From positions 915,075 to 979,074 of the forward strand of contig QRDG01000027.1 of NCBI GenBank assembly GCA_012064385.1: a stretch of DNA of 64,000 nucleotides. Direction: 5' to 3'. The first letter of the stretch is position 1; each line of letters opens with the position of its first letter. Under the pieces are notes generated by a model that saw only the letters and a list, made by a program, of their open reading frames with translations, made no database searches and was not told where the DNA came from. A program made the position numbers and the translations under genes. The DNA is from Puccinellia tenuiflora (taxonomy: Eukaryota; Streptophyta; Magnoliopsida; Poales; Poaceae). Positions 45,891-56,557 of this stretch are shown piece after piece.

Positions 45891-48800
45891 GAAAGCGCGC
45901 TCGTCGCCTTCCTCAGGGCAAACTCTGACATGTTCGCTTGGACACCGTCAGATATGTCCGGAGTACCGAGGGAGGTGATCGAGCACCACTTAGCCGTGTG
46001 TCCAAACGCACGCTCCGTGAAGCAAAAGGCGCGGCGCCAGGCGCCAGAGAAACAAGACTTCATCGTCAAGGAGGTAGAGAAGCTGAAGAAGGCCAGCATC
46101 ATCAAGGAAGTGGTCCACCCCACTTGGCTCGCCAATGGTGTGGTCGTCCCCAAGCACACCGGAGGAAGCCGCCTCTGCATCGACTTCACCGAACTCAATA
46201 AGGCCTGCCCCAAGGACCCCTATCCCCTCCCGAAGATCGACCAAATCGTGGACTCCACCGCCGGCTGCGCACTGCTCTGTTTTCTGGATGCCTTCTCTGG
46301 TTATCACCAGATCAAGATGGCGAAGGAAGACAAGGAGAAGACAACATTTCTCACCCCTTGTGGTGTGTTTTGCTATGTCTGCATGCCCTTCGGCCTGAAG
46401 AACGCCGACGCCACTTTCCAGCGCCTCATGAGGATCGCCTTGGGGGCTCAAATGGGGAGGAATGCAGAGGCCTACGTCGATGACATCGTCGTCAAGACCC
46501 GCGAGAAGGACACGCTTATCCAGGACCTCGAGGAGACCTTTGCCAACCTGCGCAAGGTCAACATCAAGCTGAACCCCGCCAAGTGCGTCTTCGGGGTCCC
46601 TTCAGGCAAGCTCCTCGGGTTCCTGGTGTCCCACCGCGGCATCGAGGCAAACCCCGACAAGATCAAGGCCATAGAGCAGATGCAGCCTCCTCGTCGCCTC
46701 AAGGACATGCAACGCCTAGCGGGATGTATGGCCAGCCTTGGCCGTTTCATCTCCAAGTTCGGCGAGAGGGCGCTGCCATTTTTCAAGATCATGAAGAGGT
46801 CTGGTCCTTTCAAGTGGACCCCTGAAGCAGCAAAGGCCTTTGAAGACCTTAAGAGATATCTGGCGAGCCCACCCATCATGGTTGCCCCACGCCCTCACGA
46901 GCCTCTGAAGCTGTATATTGCAGCCACTCCTCAGACGACAAGCGCGGTCTTGGTGGCTGAAAGGGAAGAGCCAGTCCTCGCCAAGCAGAGCCCCGCCTCG
47001 CCAAGCCCAGAGCCACCCGACAAGGAAGCACCCTCGTCAAGCCTCCAGCCTCATGCCGAGCCTCTACAAGCGGGGCCTCAAGAAAACCTCGCCAAGGACT
47101 CCACCGAGCCTGGAGAGGAGTCAGCCGCTGCCACACCAACGACTACCCTCATCGAGCATCCCGTGTACTTCGTCAGCACAGTGCTACGGGACGCTCGCGA
47201 GCGCTACCCCATGCAGCAAAAGCTCCTCTTCTCGCTCCTCATCGCCTCCAGGAAGCTGCGCCACTACTTCCAGGGTCACCCCATCAAGGTGGTCACCTCA
47301 TACCCCCTGGAGCAAGTCCTGCGCAACCCAAACGCAACAGATCGCGTCGCAGGCTGGGGCATCGAGCTACAACCTTTCGAGCTGGAGTTTGACACCACAA
47401 GGGTCATCAAGGGCAGGGCGCTGGCTGATTTTATGGCCGAATGGACGGACACGCGCGAAGAAGAAGAGCCTCCAGAGGAGGAAGCTACAGCCTCAGGTGG
47501 GACGAAACCAGGCCCCTGGACCATGCACTTCGACGGCGCCTTCGCGGCCAGGAGTGCGGGGGCTGGTGCCGTCCTCACCTCACCAACAGGCGACAAGCTC
47601 TACTACGCCGTCCAGCTATGCTTCAAGGACAACGACAAGGTCTCCAACAACATTGCTGAATATGAAGGCCTCCTCGCCGGGCTCAGAGCTGCCATCGCCC
47701 TCGGCATCAAGCACATCCTCATCAAGGGCGACTCCCAGCTCCTCGTCAACTTCTCCAACAAAAGCTACACGCCTAAGGACACCTACATGGTGGCCTACCT
47801 TGAAGAGGTACAGCTCAAGCACATCCCGCGAGCAGAAAATCAGGAAGCGGATGACCTCGCCAGGCGAGCAGCAAGAAGGGAAGCCCAAAAGCCTGGAGTT
47901 TTCGAGGAGAGGCTCACCAAGGCCTCCGTCAAGCAACCAGCGGCTGGCACCAGCATCGACGAGGAGCTCCCACCAGCCCCATCAAGTGGAGCACCAAACT
48001 GTGGTTTGCCCTCAGGCGATCGCTTGCTGCTGACTCTGGTGCGCCAAGACACCGGCTGGATCGACGAGATCAAGAGCTACCTGCAAGACCGAGTCCTCCC
48101 CGAAGACGACGCAGAGGCCGAAAGAATTGCTCGCCAGGCCAAGTCCTACTGCCTCCACGACGGAGACCTGTACCGTAAGCGCCCCAATGGGGTTGCGTTG
48201 CGGTGCGTCCCTGCCGAGGAAGGCCGCCAGCTCATCAACGACATCCACAGCGGCGAGTGCGGCCACCATTCTTCCTCGCGCACCCTTGCAGGCAAGGTCT
48301 TCCGGAGTGGCTTCTACTGGCCTTCAGTGCTTCAAGACGCAGCGGCCATCGTCCAATCCTGCGACGCCTGCCAATTCCACGCCAAGCAAATCCACCAGCC
48401 CGCGCAAGGACTCCAGACCATCCCGCTCTCCTGGCCGTTCGCGGTCTGGGGGCTGGATCTGCTGGGGCCCTTCCCGCGAGCGCTCGGGGGCTACCGCTAC
48501 CTCTACGTCGCCATCGACAAATTCACCAAGTGGCCTGAGGTGGAACCCGTGCGCACCATCCCGGCGAAATCGGCGGTAAAATTCATCAGGAGCTTGGTCT
48601 GCCGCTTCGGCGTGCCCAACCGCATCATCACCGACAACGGCTCGCAGTTCATCAGCGGCGCCTTCAAGTCCTACTGCGGCAGCCTCGGCGCCCAAATCTA
48701 CTACGCCTCGGTGGCGCACCCACGAAGCAACGGGCAGGCCGAGCGAGCCAACGCCGAGGTGCTCAAGGGCCTCAAGACGAGAAGCTTCAACCGCCTCAAG

Positions 48801-49291
48801 GCCAGCGGCAAGCACTAGATCGATGAGCTCCCCTCGGTGCTCTGGTCCATCCGCACCACGCCAACAAAGCCTACTGGTGAGACGCCGTTCTCCCTCGTCT
48901 ATGGCGCCGAAGCCGTTCTCCCCAGCGAGATCACCCATGGCTCTCCACGAGTCTTGGCCTTCAAGGAGGCCGAGCTGGACGAACTCCGCAACGACGACCT
49001 GCTGCTGCTTGAAGGGCTCCGCCGAAATGCGGCCCTGAGAGCGGCAAAGTACCAGCAAGACCTCCGTCGCTACCACAGCGCCACATCCGCCCGCGCACTC
49101 TCGAAGCAGGAGACCTTGTCCTGAGGAGAATCCTCTCCAGGGCAGGCCTCCACAAGCTCTCACCGATGTGGGAAGGCCCCTACAGAGTCGTGCACATCGC
49201 CAGGCCTGGCTCTGCGCGGCTCGAGACGGAGGACGGCATTCCTGTCGCCAACCCCTGGAACATCCAGCACCTGCGCAAGTTCTACCCCTGA
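45891..49291 (+). pseudogene. Tat-clade pol: RT, RNase H, second RNase H, integrase
   Basis: After the TAG at 45888 the same frame stays open to 48818. RT has LCIDFTELNKACPKDPYPLP and the catalytic YVDD at 46473-46484. A first RNase H region follows RT; a second, archaeal-type RNase H starts with MHFDGAFAARSAGAGA near 47523 and holds NIAEYEGLLAGL and KGDSQLL. Integrase has a CDAC zinc-finger part, then GLDLLGPF, ITDNGSQF and NGQAERANAEVLKG as the acidic triad. A TAG at 48816-48818 falls where Trp is usual, and a frameshift near 49095 precedes the C-terminus, which ends at TGA 49289-49291. Apart from these breaks the protein is well kept. Confidence 0.92.
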
Positions 49292-50510
49292 TCGCCCTCG
49301 GCGAGCAACTTTTTGCATCAAGGGAGAGCTACGCGCCATCATCCTCCACGAGGAAAAACTTCGGGCTCCCCTCTCTACTATACGTTGCCGCGGGCCGTTC
49401 GAGAAGACTCCCAAGCCACCAAGCCTCGGCACGGTAACCTCTTCAGGCACCATGCCTTGGCGAAGTGGATCCCCATGCCGGTCATGGTGGAACGCAGGCT
49501 AAAAGCCACCCCCGCCTAGGGGCCCCTCTGAGCTCTCTCTACATGCTTCTGCCTCGGGCACGCCCCCTCGAGAGTCTCAGCCACAGCATGTGGACCCCAT
49601 GCCCAGAGCATGGCGGATATTTTTTGTGCTTCTGGCCACGCCAGTGTAATGAACCTATGTTTCAGGTCAATTTGAACCTTTGCGCATCGCGCCAGCATTT
49701 TTTGTTGCTTCGGTAAGCTCTAATGTTTTTCTTTCTCGCTCGTATGATCCCTCCTGTGTATCTCATGAGCGGGGGCTAGCATGGTGCCATGCCACGGGAG
49801 CATCCCGGCAGCGCCTCAAACCCAAGGGATCCGAGCTCTGAACTTGCGGGTCAGCTCTCATGCATGTCAACTCCCAAGGAGCTCTGAACTCATGGGTCAG
49901 CTCCCGCGCACGTCAACTCACCAAGGATCACCAAAAACCTTGGTGCCTGTTCTCCTCGCGAGACACACATGAAGGAACCTACGAGCACCATGAGTTATCT
50001 AGCTATCTATTGCTTGTGGGTATGCCTATCTGTCCAAGTGCAGGAAACAAGCCTCAGGCACCCTCTCCAAGGCAACAACGCCTCGCCAGGAACCAACACC
50101 CTCTCCAAGGCGAAAACGCCTCGTCAAGCTAAGTCTAAACACTTGTTTGATTTTCCTCTCGCTGGTTTTTGCCCCTCGAGTCTCTTTTCTCTCTCCTATG
50201 CCTCATGGGCTGCTTGCACGTTGAAGGGGGGCCCCAAGCATCGCGCTTCGAGGAGCTCTTACTTCTTGAGGCCTCACACACCCCCCGGCCTTGTGGAGCC
50301 CTGACTCTCACATACCGAAGCGGCGGTGGTGTAGCGCTAAGAGAGGGTCCTAAGACGTAGAGCGAAAAAGACATGAAGGGGAAAGACAAAAGCCTCCCGA
50401 GGGACGTCCACAAGCACATTCCAATAAACTTAATGAGTCTTTACAAAGTCTTACAACCAAAATGACTAAGGTAAAATGTGCCCCATGCACGTCCAGCTAC
50501 AGGAAGGAGT
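49292..50510 (+). other. Spacer between pol and antisense gene, non-coding
   Basis: About 1.2 kb with no supportable gene on either strand. Short repeats are visible, such as AGCTCTGAACT(T/C) at 49831 and 49880 and CTCCAAGGC at about 50067 and 50101. It would hold the end of the antisense transcript. Confidence 0.6.
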
Positions 50511-53500
50511 TTAAGCTGTCGTGCCTCCTGAGGTGCCCGCTCCGTCCACGGCAGCCTCCGCCTCCAGGGCATCTTCCTCGCCGTCGCCTTCGTCTTCATC
50601 GACCAAGACTTGGTCGTATTTCCTGGCGAGCACCTCAGCGGCTTCCCGCGCCTTGCCGCGGATATCGACCGGCGCCATCACGGCCTCGAGGTCGAGCGAG
50701 GGCTGGAGCCTCAAGAGGTTGCTGAAGACGCGGCTGGTGGCGAGGACGAGGAGATCGCGACTCTCCTCCACGACGCGCTCATCGAAGCGCTTCGCGACCT
50801 CTTCAAGCTTCCCGAGGAATTGCCCGAAGAAGAGCGTGTACGCGGCCTCGTCGTCGCTCCCTCCTGAGGGAAAGTGGGGGACCTCGATCCTCATGTCGTC
50901 CCCGATGGCTTTCGCGCGGAGCACTAGATCGTGGAGCATGAGCTGGCGCTGGCGCGTCATGGCCCGGCCGTGCTGCGCGGTGTCTCGTGCCTGCTCCGCG
51001 AGGTTCGCGGCCGGCCCCACCTGCTGCTGGAGGTCGCTCAGGTCCGCCTTCAGGGCGGCAATCTCCCTCTCCGCGCGAGTCTGCGCCTCCTTGGCGCGCT
51101 GGAGGCGGGAGGTCATCTCCTTCTCCTGCTTCTGGAGCCCTTCGACCTGGTGCTGGAGCTCGTTGCGCCTTGTTGTGAAGCGCTCCTCTTGCTTCTTGGC
51201 CTTAGCGTCATAATCGTCGGCGAGGCTTTGGCGGATGCGTTCGACCCAGGCGTCGGCCTCCTCCTGGACCCTTTTCTGCTTCAGCGCGAAGTCAGCGTTG
51301 GCCTTCTCGTGACGCTCCTTGTGGGTGGCCTCGCTCCTGGCCACCGAGTTCTCGCGCTCCTACAGCTGCCCCTCGCAGGTGGCCTGGGCCCCCTCCAGCA
51401 GATGGACCTGCTCTCGCGCTGGTCCAGCTCCTTCTCCCGGAGGGAGAGCTCTTCCTCGCGGCGCTTCAGCTCTGCCTCGCGAGGCGCCAGCTGCCCCTCG
51501 CGGGCATCTAACAGCTCGCGGAGTTCTTTCAAGCTGGCCCTAGCGGTCTCGGACTCTGCGGCGAGTTTCTGCTCGGCGGCCGCTAGCTCCTGGTGCTTGG
51601 CGGTGGTCTCCGCCTCAAGCGCCTCCCGGGCGGCGTCCAGCTGGTCCATGACCTCCGCCGCCTCCCGCTTGACGCTGTCGCGGGTCTCCTTGGCGAAGCG
51701 CACCGCCTGGGCCGCCGCGTCCTGCCGGCGGCACATCTCCACCCTCTCGTGGAGGAGGGCCCAGGCGTCAGCAAGCCTTGCTTGCTCCTCCTCCCGGGCA
51801 TTTGCTTCCTCGGTGTATTGCGCCTCCAGCTTGTCAAGCGCCCGCCGCGCTTGGCCAAAGACAACCCTGCGGCGGGCCGCGCGAGGGCGCGGCTCCCGCA
51901 GCGCCAAGGCCCCCGCGTCGTCGCGGGGCGCAGAGGCCTCGACGCTCGTCGAGGCACCCGGGGCATCTGGCCTCGGGCTCACGGCCGCTTCTGGCGCGGC
52001 CTGGGGGCTGGTACGGGCGCCTCCCTCGCTGCCCAAGGCAAGAGCCCTCAGGGGGCTGGGCGTCCTCTCACCCCCGGCTCCGCCGTTCGGGGGCTCCAGA
52101 GGCGCCTCCACCTCCGGCTCTTCAGGGGCGCTCCCCGCCCCTTCCATGGTGTCCGCGTCCGCCGCAGCCTCGGGCGCGTCCGCCCTCCTTGTGGGAGCCT
52201 CCTCCGCCTCTGGAGGTGGCTCCATGACGATCTCCTCATCCACTGCTTCCTCTTCCGCGCGGTGCTTGGCCGCAGGAGGAGTAACAGCCCGAGTTGGCGG
52301 AGGCGTCGCCACTTCAATCACCTCCTCCGCGCGGTGCTCAACCGCGGGGGGAGAAGCAGCCCTAGCTGGAGGCGACATCGCCTCTTCAACCGCCACCACC
52401 TCCGCGCGGTGCTCACCCGCGGGAGGAACGGCCTCTAGCTGCGGCTCGTTAGCCGCCTGCTGCGGCTCATCGGCCGCCTGCTGCGGCTCATCGGCCACAG
52501 GCGTCTCCTCGGCGGCGCTGGCGGTCTCCCCAAGCTTGCGGAGACGCCGCCTCTTCGGCGCCACGGGTACGCTGAAGAAATACAAACAAGCAAAGACCCT
52601 TCAGGAGGGGATTCTCAGAAGCAAAATGCTGGAGAGTGCTCGCTTCGGCCTCTCTCCACACCCTCTTCTTCCGCTTGGGTGGCTGGAGGGTGCTCGCTTC
52701 GGCCTCTTCGAGAGGTGCTGCTGCCTCCTCGTGAGGAGCATCCCTCGTGGCGGCCCCGGCGTCCCTGTCGTGGAGGAGTTTGGAGCGGGGTTCGCAGCGT
52801 CCCCCCGTACCGCTTCTTCTCTCCTCCGCGATGCGCCGAACCACGCGGAAGGCGTCCTCGTCGCTGCCGGAGGAGATCACCTCGACGTCCTCGCCGGCCG
52901 GTGCGCTCCGTGGGGCGCCCGTGTCGCCTCCTGAGGGGTTAGCGCCCCTCGAGGTCTCGTCCTCGCCAGAGGGGTCGGCATCTCTCGGAGCCGCGTCCTC
53001 GCCAGAGTCTTCTCCTTCATCCAGCTCCGGCAACTCGTCCATGTACTCCGGCTCCGCCGCCCATGGGTTGGTGCGGGGCCCGCGGTGCCCTGCGGGCACG
53101 ATGCCCCACTCGTCGAAGACAGGCAGGCGCCTGCGGTGATCCTCCACGCTCTCCGCGACAAAGTTGAAGAGCGACTTGGCCTCATGGGTTGCGGGAGCTG
53201 GGATGTCCGTTGTGGCGAAGAGGACCCCCATGATCGGGTGCAGCACCTCCCGCGCGAAGTTGTCCACGCACAGGCGCATCCTGTCATCCTTGCCAGTGTA
53301 TCGCCACACCGGCTCTGAATGCTGCTGGAGAGGCGCGATCCGGCGCCTCGTGAAGTCCTTGGCCACCATCTGGCCGGTGAGCCCGCCAACGCGAAGCCTC
53401 CATATGCACTCGTACACCCTGTCGAGCCCTGGGCCTTTGAAGTCTGCGCTCGCCCAGCGCGCCCACTTCCTCGGCGGTGCCTCGGGCACCTCCAGGAGAG

Positions 53501-54101
53501 GGTTGGTCCCCTTGGTGTCGACGAAGAACCATCGCTTGCGGAAGCCCTCCACCTTCTTCGTCACCTTGGTGACGGCGTTCTCACCGCACCAGGCGATGGG
53601 AATGTAGGTCTCGCTCCTGGCGTCGGCGATGCGGAAGGATACGCATCCGAGCCGCTCATTCTGCGTGGTGGACCGAAGGGAGTAGAAGCTGCGAAAAAGC
53701 GCTACCGAGGGGCGAATGCCGACGTAGGCCTCGCAGAGGTAGGCGAAGATGGTGAGGATAAGGATGGAGTTGGGGTGGAGATGAAGAAGCTGGATCTGGT
53801 ACGTCTCCAGGATCGCGAAGAGGAAGTCGGAGAAGGGAGGAACAAGACCGGCGTAGAGAGTATGGAGAAAAATGGGGTAGTATCCCTCGGAAAGCCTACT
53901 GCCGGTCGGCCTCATCTCGGTGACGCCATGCTCGTTGGTGTTCGAGGCCGCTAGGTAGCGCACCTTCGCAATTGACGCCGCGTTGATGCGTGACGGCGGC
54001 AGCGCCGCCACCAGCGCGGCGCCCCGCGCCGCCGCCGCAGACGTGCTAGTCTGCATCGCGGCCTTGCCTTTCTGGCCGTCGGTTGCCTTCTTGGGAGCCA
54101 T
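50511..54101 (-). pseudogene. Antisense gene of the Tat-clade element (Transposase_28-like domain plus coiled coil)
   Basis: The likely start is the ATG at 54101 (MAPKKATDGQKGKAAM), in a strong context (GCCATGG). Residues of about 60-180 (LHPNSILILTIFAYLCEAYV, SVALFRSFYSL) resemble the plant domain once called putative gypsy-type transposon (Transposase_28). An acidic, Pro/Ala-rich middle and a long coiled coil follow (51990-50700, rich in REEELSLREKELDQRE). At about 52660-52572 the frame changes across what looks like a short intron: GTGTGG or GTGGAG donor and TATTTCTTCAG acceptor. A frameshift near 51405 and a TAG at 51360-51362 break the coiled-coil part. The stop is at 50511. Function is unknown; such antisense genes are known from other Tat elements. 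Confidence 0.75.
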
Positions 54102-54397
54102 GGCCGCTGGAAAAGGAGCTTGAAGACGAAGACCTCGGAAGCGATGAGCTCTGGGAGGAAGGAGAAGTTTGGAAGAAGAGGGCGGCGGAGTAATGGGAGA
54201 AGTGATGGGCGCAGTCTGCGCGCCAGGCTTTATTGACCGGCTCACGAGTCATGGCGGGCCCCACCGGGTTGCCCGTTGAAGCCGAGGAGATCGTGGCCGC
54301 GGGCGCAACCGCTGCGCCCCACGTGTCACGGCCCTGGCAGGCGTCTTTGGGCCCTCGACGTTTCGCCTGCGTCCACGGCCTTCGGCGTGCCCATCGC

Positions 54398-54412
54398 GGG
54401 CCCGGGGGCTAC
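54398..54412 (+). other. Probable polypurine tract of the Tat-clade element
   Basis: GGGCCCGGGGGCTAC directly precedes the 3' LTR start TGTCGGCAC. Its position is right and it is G-rich, but the two C interruptions make it less typical. Confidence 0.55.
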
Positions 54413-55425
54413 TGTCGGCACAGTGGAAACCAGGGTACCACGGGCCGGCCTGCCAAGGGCCCACAAGGTTCTTCGGGCGATTTTCGCTAAGGACCAGGCT
54501 CTCCAAGCCTGGCGAGCCTCGCGAGGGTTTTTTCCTCGCGAGGGATCTTTTCTCCTCGCCGAGGGTTCTCTCCCTTGGCGAGGGACCGCTCCTCGACAAG
54601 GCGTCTCCGACGCCACCCGCAATTCTGCTAAGGACCAAGCCGAAGGGCTCGGCGAGGCCTTTTTGCCTCGCGAGGCTCCTTCCTCGCGAAGCCATCTCTG
54701 CCTCCGCGGCAGAGCACACATGGGCTCTGCGCCATGTGCAGAGTGACGCGCGCGCCTACGCGCGATGACGACGACGCCGCAGTTGCTGTTTCCATGTATA
54801 AAGCAGTCAACAAAGCGGCACCAAGCAAAGCGGACAACGAGTATTGCCTCTTTGGTGACAAGGACCGTCTGCAGCTAGCCCACCGTCCGGCTGGCCGGTG
54901 GCCTTTTTCAGCTTTGGTGACGCCGCTCCCCTGCCGTGGACCGCGTCCACGAGCTTTACCTTTATGGTGGACTCCGCCTTTATCGTGCACCCTGCCTCCT
55001 TCCGCGTCGTCATGTGGTAACCCTTCCCGCCCAAATGTTTGGGCAGAAGAGGTCCAAGACGCCTATAAAAGGAGGGGGAGCACGCCCAAGCAAAGGGTTC
55101 GGGTTCGGAATCTGGAGCTTAGACGAAACCCTAGATCTGAAGACTAGCAAGTAGCCATTGTTAGCCACCCCGAGCTCGACAAGCTCTCCTTGTACTGTAA
55201 ACCTCTCCAAGCAGTGCAATACACCATAGCAGGACGTAGGGGTTTTACCTCCCAAAGAGGGCCCTGAACCTGGGTAAGATAGTGTGTCCATCTCTGCAGT
55301 GTAGTCCCGCAGCGAGTCCGACGAGCACCGTCGCCGGAGCAAGTTGAGGGTTGTTTGACTCCGCGTTCAGCCCCTTACACGATACCTTGAGAGACATCCC
55401 TAGTTCCTGGGACGGATCTCCGACA
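54413..55425 (+). repeat. Tat-clade 3' LTR (1013 bp)
   Basis: It starts TGTCGGCACAG and ends CTCCGACA. It carries the TATA box at 55064-55070. About 70 bases near 54877 present in the 5' LTR are absent, while the 28-base segment missing in the 5' LTR is kept. CACTA sequence follows at once. Confidence 0.92.
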
Positions 55426-55431
55426 GCATTT

Positions 55432-55754
55432 GCCAGCGGTATTTACCGCTGGCGAACATTAAATCCGGTTCGCCAGTGGTACATGTCTTACCACTGGCGA
55501 ACTACGTTCGTGCTTCGCCAGTGGTAAACGCGGACCCGGGCGTACCGAGCGGGGCCACCTACCGCTGGCGAACGCACGAACCTGTTCGCCAGCGGTAAGT
55601 TAGGTACCACTGGCGAACAGGAACCATGGTTCGCCAGCGGTAGATGGTCCCGCTGGGGTCTCCCGGTCCCGCGTTTACCACTGGCGAAGCACGTACGTAG
55701 TTCGCCAGTGGTAAGACATGTACCACTGGCGAACCTGCGGCCTGTTCGCCAGTG
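55432..55754. repeat. CACTA subterminal repeats forming a long inverted repeat
   Basis: About 13 copies of the 12-13 base word TACC(A/G)CTGGCGAA occur in alternating orientation. On a larger scale 55467-55536 and 55664-55735 are near-perfect inverted copies of each other over about 70 bases, around a roughly 130-base centre that itself holds more of the words. Subterminal repeats are the binding sites of the second CACTA protein (TnpA type) in the maize En/Spm system; that role here is inference. Confidence 0.88.
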
Positions 55755-56370
55755 ATTTCCTGGCATTTATTCACCAGCCCGACCAGCCCCCTTTCTCCTC
55801 TCCATTATTGCACTTTCCTCTCCTCTTCACTCCCCATTGTTGCTACTCCATTAAATGCCATCCCCCCATCATTTCCACTAGTTTTAACCAATAAAAACTA
55901 CTTTAGTTGATAGATCTAGCCTCACCTCCCTCTCTCCAACCTATCCACCAAAGGATTTCCCTCCACAACTCTAGATCTAGCCCTATATCTCTCTCTCTCT
56001 CCAACACAAGATTTAAATCGATCCAACACATCGTTCTAGCTACAAGCATTACACACCAATTTCTCGGCGAACTTGACTCGATCTCGTACGTGTGGTCATC
56101 TAATTATGGTGGATCGACTTTTATATAATAAATTAATTTAATGATTTTTTGTGAAATTTGACCGAAATTTGCCGGAATGGACTATATATATGTGTGAAAT
56201 TAAAATGAGTTGCCAATATTTTGCCGGGATGTTGATTAATTTCCGTCTCGGCAAATTTTGGCACTCCCTCTTAGGTCCTATTTCTAGGAAGGTCATGCCG
56301 AATTTTTTCGTGAAAAACGATATATTTATGGTTCTAATAATTGTATTATTTGTTCTACACCGTGCAGGCG
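55755..56370 (+). other. CACTA leader / first intron region
   Basis: Pyrimidine-rich, then AT-rich DNA without a supportable gene. A CAG acceptor near 56365-56370 precedes the transposase frame, so part of this stretch may be an intron in the 5' untranslated region. Confidence 0.5.
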
Positions 56371-56557
56371 ACAATGGTCACTTTGAGCGAACGTGTCGTG
56401 AATAGATACTTGAGGCACGCGACGGAAGACATGTTACGGAATAATCGCAAAATGATACAATGTCCGTGTCGAAAATGCAGACTAGAGGGCGCCCTCGACC
56501 CCTTTAGCGGACAGTTGCTGGAGCACCTGCTCAGGCGTGGTTTCATGGAGGGGCACA
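56371..56557 (+). pseudogene. CACTA transposase, N-terminal part
   Basis: The frame from the ATG near 56374 reads VTLSERVVNRYLRHATEDML, then MIQCPCRKCRLEG and LEHLLRRGFMEGH. The CPCRKC pair and the following hydrophobic helix match the transposase-associated domain at the start of plant Tnp2-like proteins. A copia-type LTR cuts the frame at 56558. The protein resumes at about 61146, though not in the same frame, which suggests that bases were lost or gained at the junction. Confidence 0.75.

Larger units (their letters stand above)
40660..55425 (+). mobile_element. Tat-clade (RIRE2-like) gypsy retrotransposon with antisense gene
   Basis: Two LTRs in direct orientation (40660-41710 and 54413-55425) start TGTCGGCACAG and end CTCCGACA. 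Between them are a primer site, gag-protease present twice in tandem, RT, RNase H, a second RNase H and integrase on the plus strand, and a long gene on the minus strand before the 3' LTR. The second RNase H domain and the antisense gene are marks of the Tat lineage. The flanks are ACGAG on the left and GCATT on the right, so no target duplication supports a simple insertion. Rearrangement or an assembly join is possible. Confidence 0.88.

Noticed and set aside
50521..53954. Long plus-strand frames (one of 667 codons) opposite the antisense gene
   Set aside because: They are low-complexity Ser/Ala/Arg translations of the complementary strand of a coiled-coil gene. The minus strand carries the coherent domains.
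55432..55754. CRISPR-like array of short repeats
   Set aside because: The words alternate in orientation, spacing is irregular, and they sit at the end of a CACTA transposon.
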